The position numbers and the translations under genes were made by a program. A stretch of DNA of 64,000 nucleotides from Petrotoga sp. 9PW.55.5.1 (GTDB lineage Bacteria; Thermotogota; Thermotogae; Petrotogales; Petrotogaceae). The notes under the pieces are model-generated. The model did not search any database and was not told the origin of the DNA. It worked only from the letters and a program-made list of their open reading frames with translations. Of the stretch, positions 17,231-26,198 are shown one piece after another; the first letter of the stretch is position 1, and each line of letters starts with the position of its first letter. The stretch covers positions 104,022 through 168,021 of the forward strand of contig NZ_AUPM01000010.1 in assembly GCF_003265365.1 (NCBI RefSeq), written 5' to 3'.

Positions 17231-18307
17231 TTACACCTTTTCTATCTCTTCTAATTGATCTTTCGATAAGTTGTTATTTAATATATCTTTTAATCCGTAT
17301 ATATACCACATATAGTTTTCTTTAACTTCGTTATAAATTTTCTTTGCTTCTTCTATCTTTTTATCTTTCAAATAAGGAATTACTAACAAAAGTTTAAAAT
17401 GTTGATGGTCTTTGTTTTGTTCCACAAATTTTTCTATAAAATTCTGAACTTCCTTATATTTTTGGTTCTCGAACATAACTTTAGCCCACACTTCTATATC
17501 GCTGGAGTATTCGGGTGTGGAATTTAAGATCTCTTCTTTTAATTCGTTTGCTTCTGTTTTTCTAGACAGGTTTTCATAAATTGAAGATAGTTCATACTTA
17601 CCAAGTATGCTATTTGGAAATCTATTTAAGAATTTTTCTAAAACATGTGCAGCTTTTTCATAAGATTCTTTCTGAATATAAGCATCTGCTATCATAAAAT
17701 AGGTTACATAATTATTAGGAGATAGTTCTAATTCTTTTTTCCAAATTTCAGCTGCTTTTTCATATTCTCCTAGATTAAAATACAGTTCTCCCAATTCTGA
17801 TAAAGCCGCTATATTCCAAGGATCTAATTTAATTGCTTTTTCTAAATATTCTCCGCCTTCTTCTATTTCTCCTTTTTCAATTAGAACAGAACCCATTAAT
17901 TCATATGCTGGAGCGAAACTTGGATCAATTTTTAATATAAACTCTATGACTTCTTTAACAAACTCAAAATTCTTTTTATCTGCTTCCAGAAGAACAGTAT
18001 CGAATAAGCCGTTCAAAGAAATATGTGCTAAATCGGAATAACTAATATTAAACTCAGAAAGATAAGAAATGAATTCAGAAAGTACAAAAGGATAAATCAC
18101 GAAGTTGGAATTTAAACCAGGTAAGTATTTAATAAGTTTTTCTATTTTATTAGATTCTTCTATAAATTTTGAATTATGCTTTAAATCCGCTTTCATTAAC
18201 TCAAAATCACCTTCATATAGAAATTCACAAAGTAAAATCGGAAACGGAGTTAATTCTGTGATCTCTACTGAATCATTATCAAGATTCATTTTAACTATGT
18301 TCTGCAT
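17231..18307 (-). CDS. Tetratricopeptide repeat protein
   Basis: This 358-residue, acidic, helix-rich protein has at least four TPR units in its middle (roughly residues 120-260), recognisable by A-x2-LG-x4-GE-x2-A patterns such as LSELGELYFNLGEYEKAAEIW. There is no signal peptide. TPR arrays mediate protein-protein contacts; no enzymatic motif is seen. The start is the ATG at 18307, eight bases after GGGAGGAG; the longer open frame starts inside that SD region. Its stop codon is one base from the ATT start of the prepilin peptidase gene, suggesting one operon. The partner is unknown. Confidence 0.82.
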   Translation of the reverse strand: MQNIVKMNLDNDSVEITELTPFPILLCEFLYEGDFELMKADLKHNSKFIEESNKIEKLIKYLPGLNSNFVIYPFVLSEFISYLSEFNISYSDLAHISLNGLFDTVLLEADKKNFEFVKEVIEFILKIDPSFAPAYELMGSVLIEKGEIEEGGEYLEKAIKLDPWNIAALSELGELYFNLGEYEKAAEIWKKELELSPNNYVTYFMIADAYIQKESYEKAAHVLEKFLNRFPNSILGKYELSSIYENLSRKTEANELKEEILNSTPEYSSDIEVWAKVMFENQKYKEVQNFIEKFVEQNKDHQHFKLLLVIPYLKDKKIEEAKKIYNEVKENYMWYIYGLKDILNNNLSKDQLEEIEKV

Positions 18308-18360
18308 GATAATCTCCTCCCTCATTAATTGATATTATTTTAAGTTTTTTCTTAGTAAAT

Positions 18361-18369
18361 ATTATAACA
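18361..18369 (-). promoter_or_regulatory. Extended -10 promoter of the TPR gene operon
   Basis: On the minus strand TGTTATAAT, 54 bases before the start codon. A TTAACA box lies only 14 bases further up, too close for a standard -35. Confidence 0.5.
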
Positions 18370-18475
18370 TATTTAACTTTTGTTAAGAAATATATAGTGA
18401 CTAATTATAATTACTTTTTTCTACAAAGGTTGATATATGTGTTTTTCTTAGAAAGTAAAAGAGATCTGAAACTTT

Positions 18476-18503
18476 TTGAAAATTACTGAAAATATTATAT
18501 AAT
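18476..18503 (+). promoter_or_regulatory. Promoter of the encapsulin operon
   Basis: TTGAAA (18476-18481), a 16-base spacer, TATAAT (18498-18503). The start codon of the cargo gene is 56 bases downstream. Confidence 0.68.
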
Positions 18504-18558
18504 AATGAAAAAGAAAGGATTTACTATAAATAATGAAAACAAAAGGAGGGATAAGTAA

Positions 18559-18912
18559 ATGGGAGACTATCATGTACCCTACGAAGAACTTAGTGAAAAA
18601 GACCGTTCTTTTATGTTTGCGTTGAACAGTTTGAAGGAAGAGATTGAAGCAATTGATTGGTATAACCAGAGAGCATCAGTTTCAAAGGATCCTACTATAA
18701 AAGAAGTTATGGAACATAACAGAGACGAAGAAATTGAACATGCGGTAATGCTTATAGAATGGCTCAGAAGAAATATGGAAGGCTGGGATGAAGAATTAAA
18801 GACGTATCTTTTTACTGACAAACCATTATTGCAAGTTGAAGAAGAAACTTTAGAAGGAGAAGAAAAATCTTCTTCAAAGGGAGATTTAGGGTTAAGAGAT
18901 TTGAAGGGGTAA
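18559..18912 (+). CDS. Encapsulated ferritin-like protein (EncFtn cargo)
   Basis: This 117-residue half-ferritin is the expected cargo of the downstream encapsulin and would oxidise and deliver iron inside the shell. Two helices carry the family's metal residues: EEIEAIDWYNQRA (Glu28, Trp34, Tyr35) and RDEEIEHAVMLIEWLRR (Glu58, His61). The acidic, low-complexity linker after residue 93 leads to the C-terminal GDLGLRDLKG, the hydrophobic targeting peptide that docks on the inner shell. The ATG follows AAAGGAGGGATAAGTAA. It is the first gene of a two-gene operon. Function is assigned from motif and context together. Confidence 0.95.
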   Translation: MGDYHVPYEELSEKDRSFMFALNSLKEEIEAIDWYNQRASVSKDPTIKEVMEHNRDEEIEHAVMLIEWLRRNMEGWDEELKTYLFTDKPLLQVEEETLEGEEKSSSKGDLGLRDLKG

Positions 18913-18945
18913 TTTTTATACGACATTTTGAAAGGAGGATGGAAA

Positions 18946-19743
18946 ATGGACTTTTTAAAACGTAATTTAGCTCCAATAACAGAAAAAGCTTGGAAAGAAT
19001 TAGAAGGAAGATCCAGAGAGATTTTTAAAAATAAATTAAGAATGAGAAAAGTAGTTGATATTGAAGGTCCTTATGGTTGGGAATATTCTTCTTACAATCT
19101 GGGTTCTAACGAACTAGTCGATAATCCAAGGGATGGTTTAGGATGGGGAATTAGGAAAAGTTTACCTCTTATAGAAGCTAGAAATACATTTGTTTTAAAA
19201 CAGTGGGAATTAGATAACATAGAAAGAGGATGCCAGACTCCTGATTTAGAAGGCTTGGAAACAGCTGCAAAACAATTTGCAGAGTTTGAAGATAATATAA
19301 TTTTAAAAGGATTAGAAAGAGCTAACATAGTTGGTTTACAAAAAGTAGCTAAAGAAAATTTAGTAAAAAGTTCTAATCGTGATTTGAAGGTTTTTATTAA
19401 GTCATTATCAGAATCAAAAAAGAGATTTATGGAGCAAGGAATTGAAGGGCCATATACTTTATTGATTAATAGGGAAATATGGGAAGAATTATTTTCACAA
19501 AATCTTTCTTATCCTTTGGACAAACTTATTGAACAAATAATTGATACTACAGTGAAACCAATTCATAACTTAGAACAGTCATTTTTTATTTCGAATAGAG
19601 GCGGAGATTTCAAATTAATTTTAGGTCAAGATATTTCGCTAGGATATCAAGATAAATATGAGGAAGATTTAAAGTTCTTTTACACGGAGACATTCACTTT
19701 TCACATTCTAACGCCAGAAGCAATAATTGGTTTGGAATTATAA
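18946..19743 (+). CDS. Encapsulin shell protein (HK97 fold, family 1)
   Basis: This 265-residue shell protomer self-assembles into an icosahedral nanocompartment. It opens MDFLKRNLAPITEKAW, has the strongly conserved EGPYGWEYSSYNLG near residue 42, the ELDNIERG loop, and GGDFKLILGQDISLGY near the C-terminus. All of these match the Thermotoga maritima shell I recall. I start at the ATG at 18946, seven bases after AAAGGAGG; the longer frame begins at an ATG inside that SD region. It is the second gene of the operon, after the ferritin cargo. Its likely role is iron storage and protection from iron-driven oxidation. Confidence 0.96.
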   Translation: MDFLKRNLAPITEKAWKELEGRSREIFKNKLRMRKVVDIEGPYGWEYSSYNLGSNELVDNPRDGLGWGIRKSLPLIEARNTFVLKQWELDNIERGCQTPDLEGLETAAKQFAEFEDNIILKGLERANIVGLQKVAKENLVKSSNRDLKVFIKSLSESKKRFMEQGIEGPYTLLINREIWEELFSQNLSYPLDKLIEQIIDTTVKPIHNLEQSFFISNRGGDFKLILGQDISLGYQDKYEEDLKFFYTETFTFHILTPEAIIGLEL

Positions 19744-19755
19744 CCACTATTTTTT

Positions 19756-19798
19756 TAAAGAAGAGGTTTTAGAAAATTATTTAAAACCTCTTCTTTAA
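19756..19798. terminator. Bidirectional terminator between encapsulin and dnaA
   Basis: AAAGAAGAGGTTTTA, loop, TAAAACCTCTTCTTT, with T runs on both sides. It ends the encapsulin operon and the convergent dnaA. Confidence 0.88.
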
Positions 19799-21159
19799 AT
19801 TGCTACTAATCCTCTATCTCCTTCGAGTTTTTCTTTTACATTGTTTATTTTATCTCTTACAACATCATTCCCCATTAATAGAGAATGTTCTATTTTCTTT
19901 ATCGAATGAATAATAGTAGAGTGATTCTTATCTAGTTTTTCCGAAATATCTTTAGTTTTCATCTTTAATATTGTCTTAAAAAGATAAGCTAGAACTTGAC
20001 GAGCCAAAGCTATATCTTTTTTTCTTGAAGAAGAGAAAATTTCTTTACGTTCTATATTGAATTCATTAGCTACAGCATTAATAAGAGTGTCGACTTTTAT
20101 AGACTCAAGTATCTCGGGAGATTGGAATTTTAATTTATTTGAATTCATGCGAATCATAGAATCTACTATCTTTTTTGCCGATTCAATATTTACAGGTAAA
20201 CCTGAAATCTGACTTTGTATAAGTAAATTCATTATAGCGCCGCGCAGTTTTCGCAAGTTCTGATCGATATGTTCGGCTAAATAATGAGCGACATCATCTG
20301 TAAGTTGTAAAGAAATCATCTGAGCCATCTTTTTTGCTATTAAATATTTTGTTGTTTTATCAGGTATTTGAATATCTGTAATAAGTCCCATTTCGAATCT
20401 GCTAATCAACCTTGGATGAAATGTTGCTAATTCTTGAGGTGTCCTATCAGAACATATAACTATCTGTTTTCTTGAGTTAAAAAGTGTGTTAAAGGTATGG
20501 AAAAGCTCACTTTGAACAGTGTTTTTACCAATTAAAAATTGCACATCATCTATTAAAAGAAAATCGATATTTTTCCTGAACCGCTCCCTGAATTTCTCCA
20601 TCTCACTGGCTCTGATTCCATCCATCATCTGATTCATAAAATCTTCTGCAGTAATATATTTAACTTTCAAATCAGGGGAGTTCTCCATTAAATAATTTCC
20701 GACAGCGTGAAGTAAATGAGTCTTGCCAAGTCCCACATCGCCATAAATAAAAAGAGGGTTATATTTCCCGGGATTTTTACAAACTTCTAAAGCAGAATAA
20801 TAAGCGATTCTATTTGAGTTTCCTGTAATAAAACTATCAAAAGTAAATTCGGGGTTAAAATCAGAAAGTTTCAATGGTCTGTTTTTTATAATAGGGCCAC
20901 TAACAGTTTGCTTATGTTCCTTATCTATAGAAATTTCTTTAAAAACGATTTCTAACCTCTTGCCTGTTATATTGTTAATAGTATCTTTAATTATTGAACC
21001 GAACCTTTTTTCGACCGTTTCTTTTATAAATAAATTACCTAATCCGATTATAACTTTTTCTTCATCAAGCTCTAGAATTTTCGCAGTAGAAAGCCAATTG
21101 TTCCAAGAATCTCGAGACATATTAGCACGAAGTTTTTCAAGTAGTATATCTTTATCCAT
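19795..21159 (-). CDS. dnaA: Chromosomal replication initiator DnaA
   Basis: This 454-residue AAA+ initiator has an N-terminal domain I (residues 1-75) and a short linker. The Walker A is GDVGLGKTHLLHA (about 140-152) and the Walker B LLIDDVQFL (about 200-208), with sensor motifs following. C-terminal domain IV contains SSSRKKDIALARQ and the DnaA signature DISEKLDKNHSTIIHSIKKI, which contacts DnaA boxes. The start ATG follows CAAGGAGTGATAATTA. No dnaN or recF neighbour is present, so the gene is outside the classical dnaA-dnaN arrangement. The upstream intergenic region is AT-rich but lacks recognisable DnaA boxes. Confidence 0.97.
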   Translation of the reverse strand: MDKDILLEKLRANMSRDSWNNWLSTAKILELDEEKVIIGLGNLFIKETVEKRFGSIIKDTINNITGKRLEIVFKEISIDKEHKQTVSGPIIKNRPLKLSDFNPEFTFDSFITGNSNRIAYYSALEVCKNPGKYNPLFIYGDVGLGKTHLLHAVGNYLMENSPDLKVKYITAEDFMNQMMDGIRASEMEKFRERFRKNIDFLLIDDVQFLIGKNTVQSELFHTFNTLFNSRKQIVICSDRTPQELATFHPRLISRFEMGLITDIQIPDKTTKYLIAKKMAQMISLQLTDDVAHYLAEHIDQNLRKLRGAIMNLLIQSQISGLPVNIESAKKIVDSMIRMNSNKLKFQSPEILESIKVDTLINAVANEFNIERKEIFSSSRKKDIALARQVLAYLFKTILKMKTKDISEKLDKNHSTIIHSIKKIEHSLLMGNDVVRDKINNVKEKLEGDRGLVAI

Positions 21160-21536
21160 TAATTATCACTCCTTGGAATGAAACCTAATATATAGATTAT
21201 CATATAGGATGAACTTAATCAAGAAAATTTTTGATTAAAAATCCGATTAGATACTATTTAAGCGTATTATATCTTATGGAATTCATATAGCCCTTATTCC
21301 TAAAAGATTTAAGAACTGAAATTTTATAAGTGAACTGTTAAAAAAATGTTTTAAAAGATAGATATGTATACTATACATATGTATTATTTTTGAAATAATA
21401 AGAAATATTAATATATATTATGTTAAATTAAATAGAAAAAAACTTATAATGCCTATAAAACTAAGTTTTCATGAAAGTAAGGATGGTCAGAAAGATTAAA
21501 AGTTGAAATATCTAATATTATATGAAAATTTATTTC
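21160..21536. other. AT-rich divergent intergenic region upstream of dnaA
   Basis: About 380 noncoding bases between dnaA and the ABC operon promoter. It contains two perfect inverted repeats: TTAATCAA...TTGATTAA (21215-21238) and ATATGTATA-C-TATACATAT (21362-21380). I find no TTATCCACA-like boxes and only one weak partial match (AAACCTAATATA) to the Thermotoga 12-mer, so a replication origin here is possible but unsupported. Confidence 0.5.
21362..21380. promoter_or_regulatory. Perfect 19-base palindrome, possible operator
   Basis: ATATGTATA-C-TATACATAT, nine bases each side of one central base. The size and symmetry suit a dimeric repressor. It lies between dnaA and the ABC operon, about 155 bases upstream of the operon's -35. 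Confidence 0.45.
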
Positions 21537-21565
21537 TTGACTCTCTAACTTATTAAGTGTATAAT
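21537..21565 (+). promoter_or_regulatory. Sigma-A promoter of the ABC importer operon
   Basis: TTGACT (21537-21542), an exact 17-base spacer, TATAAT (21560-21565). It leaves a leader of about 150 bases before the binding-protein start. Confidence 0.82.
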
Positions 21566-21720
21566 ATAAAAGGTTAAATCAAAGCAAAGAAAGTTAATAC
21601 AACACATTAGATATGAAAAAAATATCATTATTTTAAACACAATGAAAATTATTTCATACTCAAAAATAAACTTTGGGTAAAGTTACGGTGGCTTATTACT
21701 ATTATACGAGGAGGGATTTT

Positions 21721-23223
21721 ATGAAAAGGTATTTGTTAAGTGCGTTAGTTTTGGTAGGTTTATTCGTAGGTGTTTGGGCACAATCAACCATCGTTGTTGG
21801 AACTACTGATAAAATAAGAACGTTAGATCCTGCGTTATGCTATGATTATTTTTCAAGTAATATATTACAAAATGTTTTAGCAGGACCTGTTGATTATGAA
21901 GTGAATTCAACGGAAATTGTGCCTAACCTTTTTGAGAGTTGGGAGGTTTCGGAAGACGGTTTGGAATACATATTTCATGTAAAAGAGGGAGCTGTTTTTG
22001 AAGATGGGACTCCTATTGATGCGAATGTTTTTAAATTTTCTTTCGATAGGGTTATAAAACTTGGAGGAGATCCAGCATTTTTACTTTCGGATATTGTAGA
22101 AAAAACTGAAGTAGTAAGTGATTATTCATTTAAAGTCACTCTAAAATATCCATTTTCAGCATTTGTATCAGTTTTAGGTTATACGGTAGCTTGGCCTGTT
22201 AATCCTAATGTATTTTCCGCTGACAGTTTTTATGATGGAGCTCCATCAGCTTCTGGGCCATATAAAGTTACAGAATGGATAAGGGATGTTAGAATTACCC
22301 TTCAAGCCAACGAAAAGTACTTTGGAGAAAAACCAAAAACTGATAGAATAATCATTTTGTTTTATGAAAATGCAGCAACTTTGAGATTAGCTCTGGAAAC
22401 AGGTCAAATCGATGTGGCATTCAGACATCTCGATCCCAGAGATATTCAGGATATGAAGCAAACTGGAAACGTACAAGTTATTCAAGGGGAAAGTCCTCAA
22501 ATTAGAATGATGGTTTTTAATGCTCAAAAAGCTCCATTTGATGATCCGTTGGTTAGACAGGCGATATCTTTAGCGATAGAAAGAGATGTAATAGTAGAAG
22601 ATGTCTTTTTAAATATGGCATCACCTTTATATTCTCTTGTCCCTATGGGAATGTGGAGTCATGAAGATGTTTTTCAGGATGGAGATCTGGACTCTGCAAA
22701 ACAACTTCTATATCAAGCAGGTTATGATGAAAGTAATAAATTAGTAATAGATCTTTGGTATAGTCCCACTCATTATGGAACAACAGAAGCCGATGTGGTC
22801 CAAGTAATTATGGAATCCTTAGAAAAAACAGGTATAATCGATGTCAATTTACAATATGCTGAATGGGCAACATATGTTGATTATTTCCTAAATGGAAATA
22901 TGGGTATGTTCTTGCTAGGTTGGTACCCAGATTATATAGATCCCGATGATTATCTATGGCCATTTTTAAGTGAAAGTGGAGCACGATCTATGGGAAGTTT
23001 TTATGAAAATCCAGTAACTGAAGCTATTATGAGAGCGGCTAGAATAGCTACTGATATTGAAACAAGAGAAAAATTATATCATCTTGTTCAGTTAGATCTA
23101 GCTTATAATGTACCGTATGTACCACTATGGCAGGGGATTGAAACGGTGGCAGCTCAGAAGAATATAAAAGGGATCTTGTTAGAGCCATCGCAAATATTCA
23201 GATATTATTTGTTGTATAAATAG
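21721..23223 (+). CDS. ABC transporter substrate-binding protein, family 5
   Basis: This is a 500-residue extracytoplasmic solute receptor of the peptide/nickel/oligosaccharide type. The signal peptide KRYLLSALVLVGLFVGVWAQ is cleaved near residue 21. The mature protein has the family signatures TLDPALCYDY, NLFESWEVSEDGLEYIFHVK and FEDGTPIDANVFKFSFDR. I start at the ATG at 21721 behind GAGGAGGGATTTT; an upstream GTG/ATG frame has no SD and would bury the signal peptide. In Thermotogota this family carries oligosaccharides as often as peptides, so the ligand is open. It heads a five-gene importer operon. Confidence 0.92.
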   Translation: MKRYLLSALVLVGLFVGVWAQSTIVVGTTDKIRTLDPALCYDYFSSNILQNVLAGPVDYEVNSTEIVPNLFESWEVSEDGLEYIFHVKEGAVFEDGTPIDANVFKFSFDRVIKLGGDPAFLLSDIVEKTEVVSDYSFKVTLKYPFSAFVSVLGYTVAWPVNPNVFSADSFYDGAPSASGPYKVTEWIRDVRITLQANEKYFGEKPKTDRIIILFYENAATLRLALETGQIDVAFRHLDPRDIQDMKQTGNVQVIQGESPQIRMMVFNAQKAPFDDPLVRQAISLAIERDVIVEDVFLNMASPLYSLVPMGMWSHEDVFQDGDLDSAKQLLYQAGYDESNKLVIDLWYSPTHYGTTEADVVQVIMESLEKTGIIDVNLQYAEWATYVDYFLNGNMGMFLLGWYPDYIDPDDYLWPFLSESGARSMGSFYENPVTEAIMRAARIATDIETREKLYHLVQLDLAYNVPYVPLWQGIETVAAQKNIKGILLEPSQIFRYYLLYK

Positions 23224-23263
23224 TAATTTAATCAACTTCTATAGTTTTATTATAAAATTACAT

Positions 23264-23293
23264 AATTGCCCCGATTATAATCGGGGCAATTTT
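23264..23293 (+). terminator. Intercistronic hairpin after the binding-protein gene
   Basis: AATTGCCCCGATTATAATCGGGGCAATTTT, a near-perfect stem with a short T run. Located between the binding protein and the first permease, it may partly terminate or protect the 3' end so the receptor is made in excess. Confidence 0.78.
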
Positions 23294-23309
23294 AAGAAAG
23301 GTGGTTCCA

Positions 23310-24317
23310 GTGTCTTTAAGAAATTATATTATTGTGAGAATCTTATTAGCTATACCCATGCTCTTTGTTCTTCTAATAGTTATATTCGTTGTAATTAGAA
23401 TTATTCCAGGTGACCCAGTTGCAGCGATGCTTGGAGGAAGAGCTTCGCAAGAAGTAATTGAAGCTAGAAGAGCAGAACTTGGTTTGAATGATCCCATTGT
23501 AATACAATTTGTTAAATATGTAGGAGGCTTGTTTAAGGGTGATTTAGGAACTTCTACAATGACTGGAAGGCCAGTTCTTGATGAAATATTAGAAAGGTTT
23601 CCAGCAACTTTAGAATTATCCATATTTGCTTTTATTATAGCGGTATTGATAGGAATATTTTGGGGATCAAGAGCGGCTTTAAAAAGAGATAAGCCTGTAG
23701 ATATTGTTGCAAGAGGATTTTCAATGCTTATGTATGCAGTGCCTGTGTTTTGGTTTGGATTAATGATGCAATATATTTTTGGAATGCAGCTGAGGCTACT
23801 TCCAATTGCAGGAAGGATTAGCGCTACAGTCGAATTCGAACAAATAACAGGGTTATTTTTGTTAGATTCTATCTTAAGATGGAATGGGGTGGCTTTTTGG
23901 GATGTTCTAAAACATTTAATCTTACCAGGAGTAACTCTTGGATTAGTTATTTCAAGTATATTTTTAAGAATGGTTAGAAATAATACGATATTAACTTTAA
24001 CCTCAGATTATGTTAAATCTGCTAAAGCAAGAGGAATTCCTGAGAATAGAATACTATATAGACATGCTTTAAGGAACGCTTTAGTGCCTATTTTAACTGT
24101 AATGGGTTTACAATTGGCTCTACTGATGGCAGGTGCTGTGTTGACGGAAACTACTTTTTCATGGCCAGGAATAGGGAGTTACTTGATCATGAAAATACGA
24201 TATAGAGATTTTCCTGCAATTCAAGGCACAATCGTATTTTTTGCGATTTTTGTAATAATTATAAATATTATAGTAGAAATAATTAACGCATTAATAGACC
24301 CCAGGGTTAGATACTGA
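23310..24317 (+). CDS. ABC transporter permease, DppB/OppB type
   Basis: This 335-residue inner-membrane permease has about six transmembrane segments. The N-terminal one (YIIVRILLAIPMLFVLLIVIFVVIR) precedes the family motif RIIPGDPVAAMLGG. The EAA-type cytoplasmic loop, which docks the ATPase, is visible as YVKSAKARGIPENRILYRHALRNALVP. I start at GTG 23310, which follows AAAGGTGG at normal spacing; the GTG at 23301 is part of that SD. It pairs with the DppC-type permease 11 bases downstream. Confidence 0.92.
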   Translation: MSLRNYIIVRILLAIPMLFVLLIVIFVVIRIIPGDPVAAMLGGRASQEVIEARRAELGLNDPIVIQFVKYVGGLFKGDLGTSTMTGRPVLDEILERFPATLELSIFAFIIAVLIGIFWGSRAALKRDKPVDIVARGFSMLMYAVPVFWFGLMMQYIFGMQLRLLPIAGRISATVEFEQITGLFLLDSILRWNGVAFWDVLKHLILPGVTLGLVISSIFLRMVRNNTILTLTSDYVKSAKARGIPENRILYRHALRNALVPILTVMGLQLALLMAGAVLTETTFSWPGIGSYLIMKIRYRDFPAIQGTIVFFAIFVIIINIIVEIINALIDPRVRY

Positions 24318-24328
24318 GGAGGGTTTGC

Positions 24329-25204
24329 ATGGAAGAAAAAAAATTTGTTTCCTCAAAAATAGCAAAACGTTTTTCTAGAATTTTTAAAGGTTCAAATGCG
24401 TGGATTACTTTTGTTGGTTTAGTTATTTTAATATTTTATGTTTTCTTAGCTATTTTCTCTCCGCAGATAGCTCCTTATGATCCTACTGCACGTGTAGGAA
24501 GATCTTTGACACCTCCGAGTAGCGAATTTTGGTTTGGAACGGATAATCTTGGCAGGGATGTCTTTAGTAGAGTTGTTTATGGCGCAAGGATAGCATTGAC
24601 AATAGCTTTTGTTTCTGTATTGATTGCATCAGTTATAGGCATACCCTTAGGATTATTATCTGGTTTTGTCGGGGGTATTTTTGATAGAATCATGACAATC
24701 ATCATGGATGCAATTTATTCTTTCCCTGGATTAATACTAGCAATAGCTATTGCAGCCTTTTTAGGACCAGGTGTTTTGAATATAGCTATTTCTATAGCTG
24801 TTGTTTACATCCCTACCTATTTTAGAGTTATTAGAAATCAAGTAGCGTCTGTAAAAAACGAACTATATGTAGATGGAGCCAGAGCAATAGGGGCTTCAAA
24901 CTTGTCAATTTTGGGTAAATATATATTGCCTAATGTACTTCCTTCTGTAGTGGTTGTCCTTTCTATGAATTTGGCGGACGCAATAATGACAGAAGCGGGT
25001 CTAAGCTTTTTGGGTTTAGGAATAGCTCCTCCAACTCCTGATTGGGGATTCGATCTGAGTAATGGTCAGAGATTCATTTTGAGTGGTGCATGGTGGGCGC
25101 TAACTTTCCCTGGCATTGCCATAATGACCGTAACACTTGGTTTTTCTATGTTTAGTGAAGGTTTAAATGAGATGTTGAATCCTACAATAAGAGAAAGAAG
25201 GTAA
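24329..25204 (+). CDS. ABC transporter permease, DppC/OppC type
   Basis: This 291-residue partner permease has an N-terminal membrane anchor (AWITFVGLVILIFYVFLAIFSP), then the conserved APYDPTARVGRSLTPPS segment and FGTDNLGRDVFSRVVYGARI. Its docking loop reads LYVDGARAIGASNLSILGKYILPNVLP, and it ends NEMLNPTIRERR. Five or six membrane helices are predicted. The ATG follows GAGGAGGGTTTGC. It is part of the same operon, four bases before the first ATPase gene. Confidence 0.93.
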   Translation: MEEKKFVSSKIAKRFSRIFKGSNAWITFVGLVILIFYVFLAIFSPQIAPYDPTARVGRSLTPPSSEFWFGTDNLGRDVFSRVVYGARIALTIAFVSVLIASVIGIPLGLLSGFVGGIFDRIMTIIMDAIYSFPGLILAIAIAAFLGPGVLNIAISIAVVYIPTYFRVIRNQVASVKNELYVDGARAIGASNLSILGKYILPNVLPSVVVVLSMNLADAIMTEAGLSFLGLGIAPPTPDWGFDLSNGQRFILSGAWWALTFPGIAIMTVTLGFSMFSEGLNEMLNPTIRERR

Positions 25205-25208
25205 AAAA

Positions 25209-26198
25209 GTGTTAGAAATTAACAATTTAAAAGTCTATTATAAAAGTGATGATGGATTAATTAAAGCAGTTGATGATGTCAGCTTTAAGGTTAATGATGG
25301 AGAAACATTAGGCTTGGTAGGAGAGTCAGGTTGTGGTAAATCAACCTTAGGGCAGGCTCTTATGAAAATACTTCCAAGAAATGCTCAGATTTATGGGGAA
25401 ATTATTTTAAATGAAAATGAAATATTGAAGATGAACGAAAAACAAATGAGAAAAATTCGAGGAAAAGATATTACTATGATTTTTCAGGATCCAATGACGT
25501 CTTTAAACCCTATTATGAAAGTAAAGGATTTATTTATTGAGATGGTTCAAGCGCATTTTCCTGATATATCTGAGGAAGAAGCGATAGGAATGGGAGGAAG
25601 GGTTTTAAAAGATGTAGGAATTGATCCAAGTAGAATGAGCCAATACACATTTCAATTTAGTGGAGGAATGAGACAAAGAGTGATGATTGCATTAGGTTTG
25701 GTTTTAAAACCATCGTTTGTAATTTCCGATGAACCAACTACTTCATTGGACGTTATAGTTCAGGCTCAAATTATTGAATTAATGCAAAAACTTAGAGATG
25801 AATATCAAATGTCTATGTTGCTTATTACTCATGATTTAGGTGTAGTTGCTCAACTTGCCGATAGGATAGGAGTTATGTACGCAGGTCATTTAGTTGAAAT
25901 TTCTTCAAAAGAAAATATTTATTACAATCCAAAACATCCGTACACTAAGGCACTTCTTGAATCTATTCCGAATACAGACATTAAAAACAAGAATTTAAAA
26001 TATATTCCTGGTAGCCCACCGAACCTGATAAATCCTCCAAAAGGTTGTCGGTTTGCCCCAAGGTGTGAGTATGTAATGGATGTTTGTAAAGAACAAGAAC
26101 CAAAAACTTATAATGTAGAAGGTTCTAACGTAAAATGTTGGCTTTACGAAAAAAGTAGACAATTAAAGAAAGTTAATGTGGGTGGTTTTGATGGATGA
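25209..26198 (+). CDS. ABC transporter ATP-binding protein, DppD/OppD type
   Basis: This 329-residue ATPase powers the importer. Walker A is [11 protein letters not shown], the Q-loop region is [11 protein letters not shown], the ABC signature is FSGGMRQR, and Walker B is [12 protein letters not shown] with the H-loop His in LLITHDLG. The C-terminal oligopeptide-transporter extension with the cysteine motif CRFAPRC...C...C (a [4Fe-4S]-type motif seen in the DppD/DppF group) is present. The start is GTG at 25209. The gene overlaps the next ATPase gene by eight bases, indicating coupled translation. Confidence 0.93.
   Translation: MLEINNLKVYYKSDDGLIKAVDDVSFKVNDGETLGLVGESGCGKSTLGQALMKILPRNAQIYGEIILNENEILKMNEKQMRKIRGKDITMIFQDPMTSLNPIMKVKDLFIEMVQAHFPDISEEEAIGMGGRVLKDVGIDPSRMSQYTFQFSGGMRQRVMIALGLVLKPSFVISDEPTTSLDVIVQAQIIELMQKLRDEYQMSMLLITHDLGVVAQLADRIGVMYAGHLVEISSKENIYYNPKHPYTKALLESIPNTDIKNKNLKYIPGSPPNLINPPKGCRFAPRCEYVMDVCKEQEPKTYNVEGSNVKCWLYEKSRQLKKVNVGGFDG

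Noticed and set aside
21160..21536. Replication origin with DnaA boxes
   Set aside because: No TTATCCACA-like or AAACCTACCACC-like cluster is present; AT richness and palindromes alone are not sufficient.
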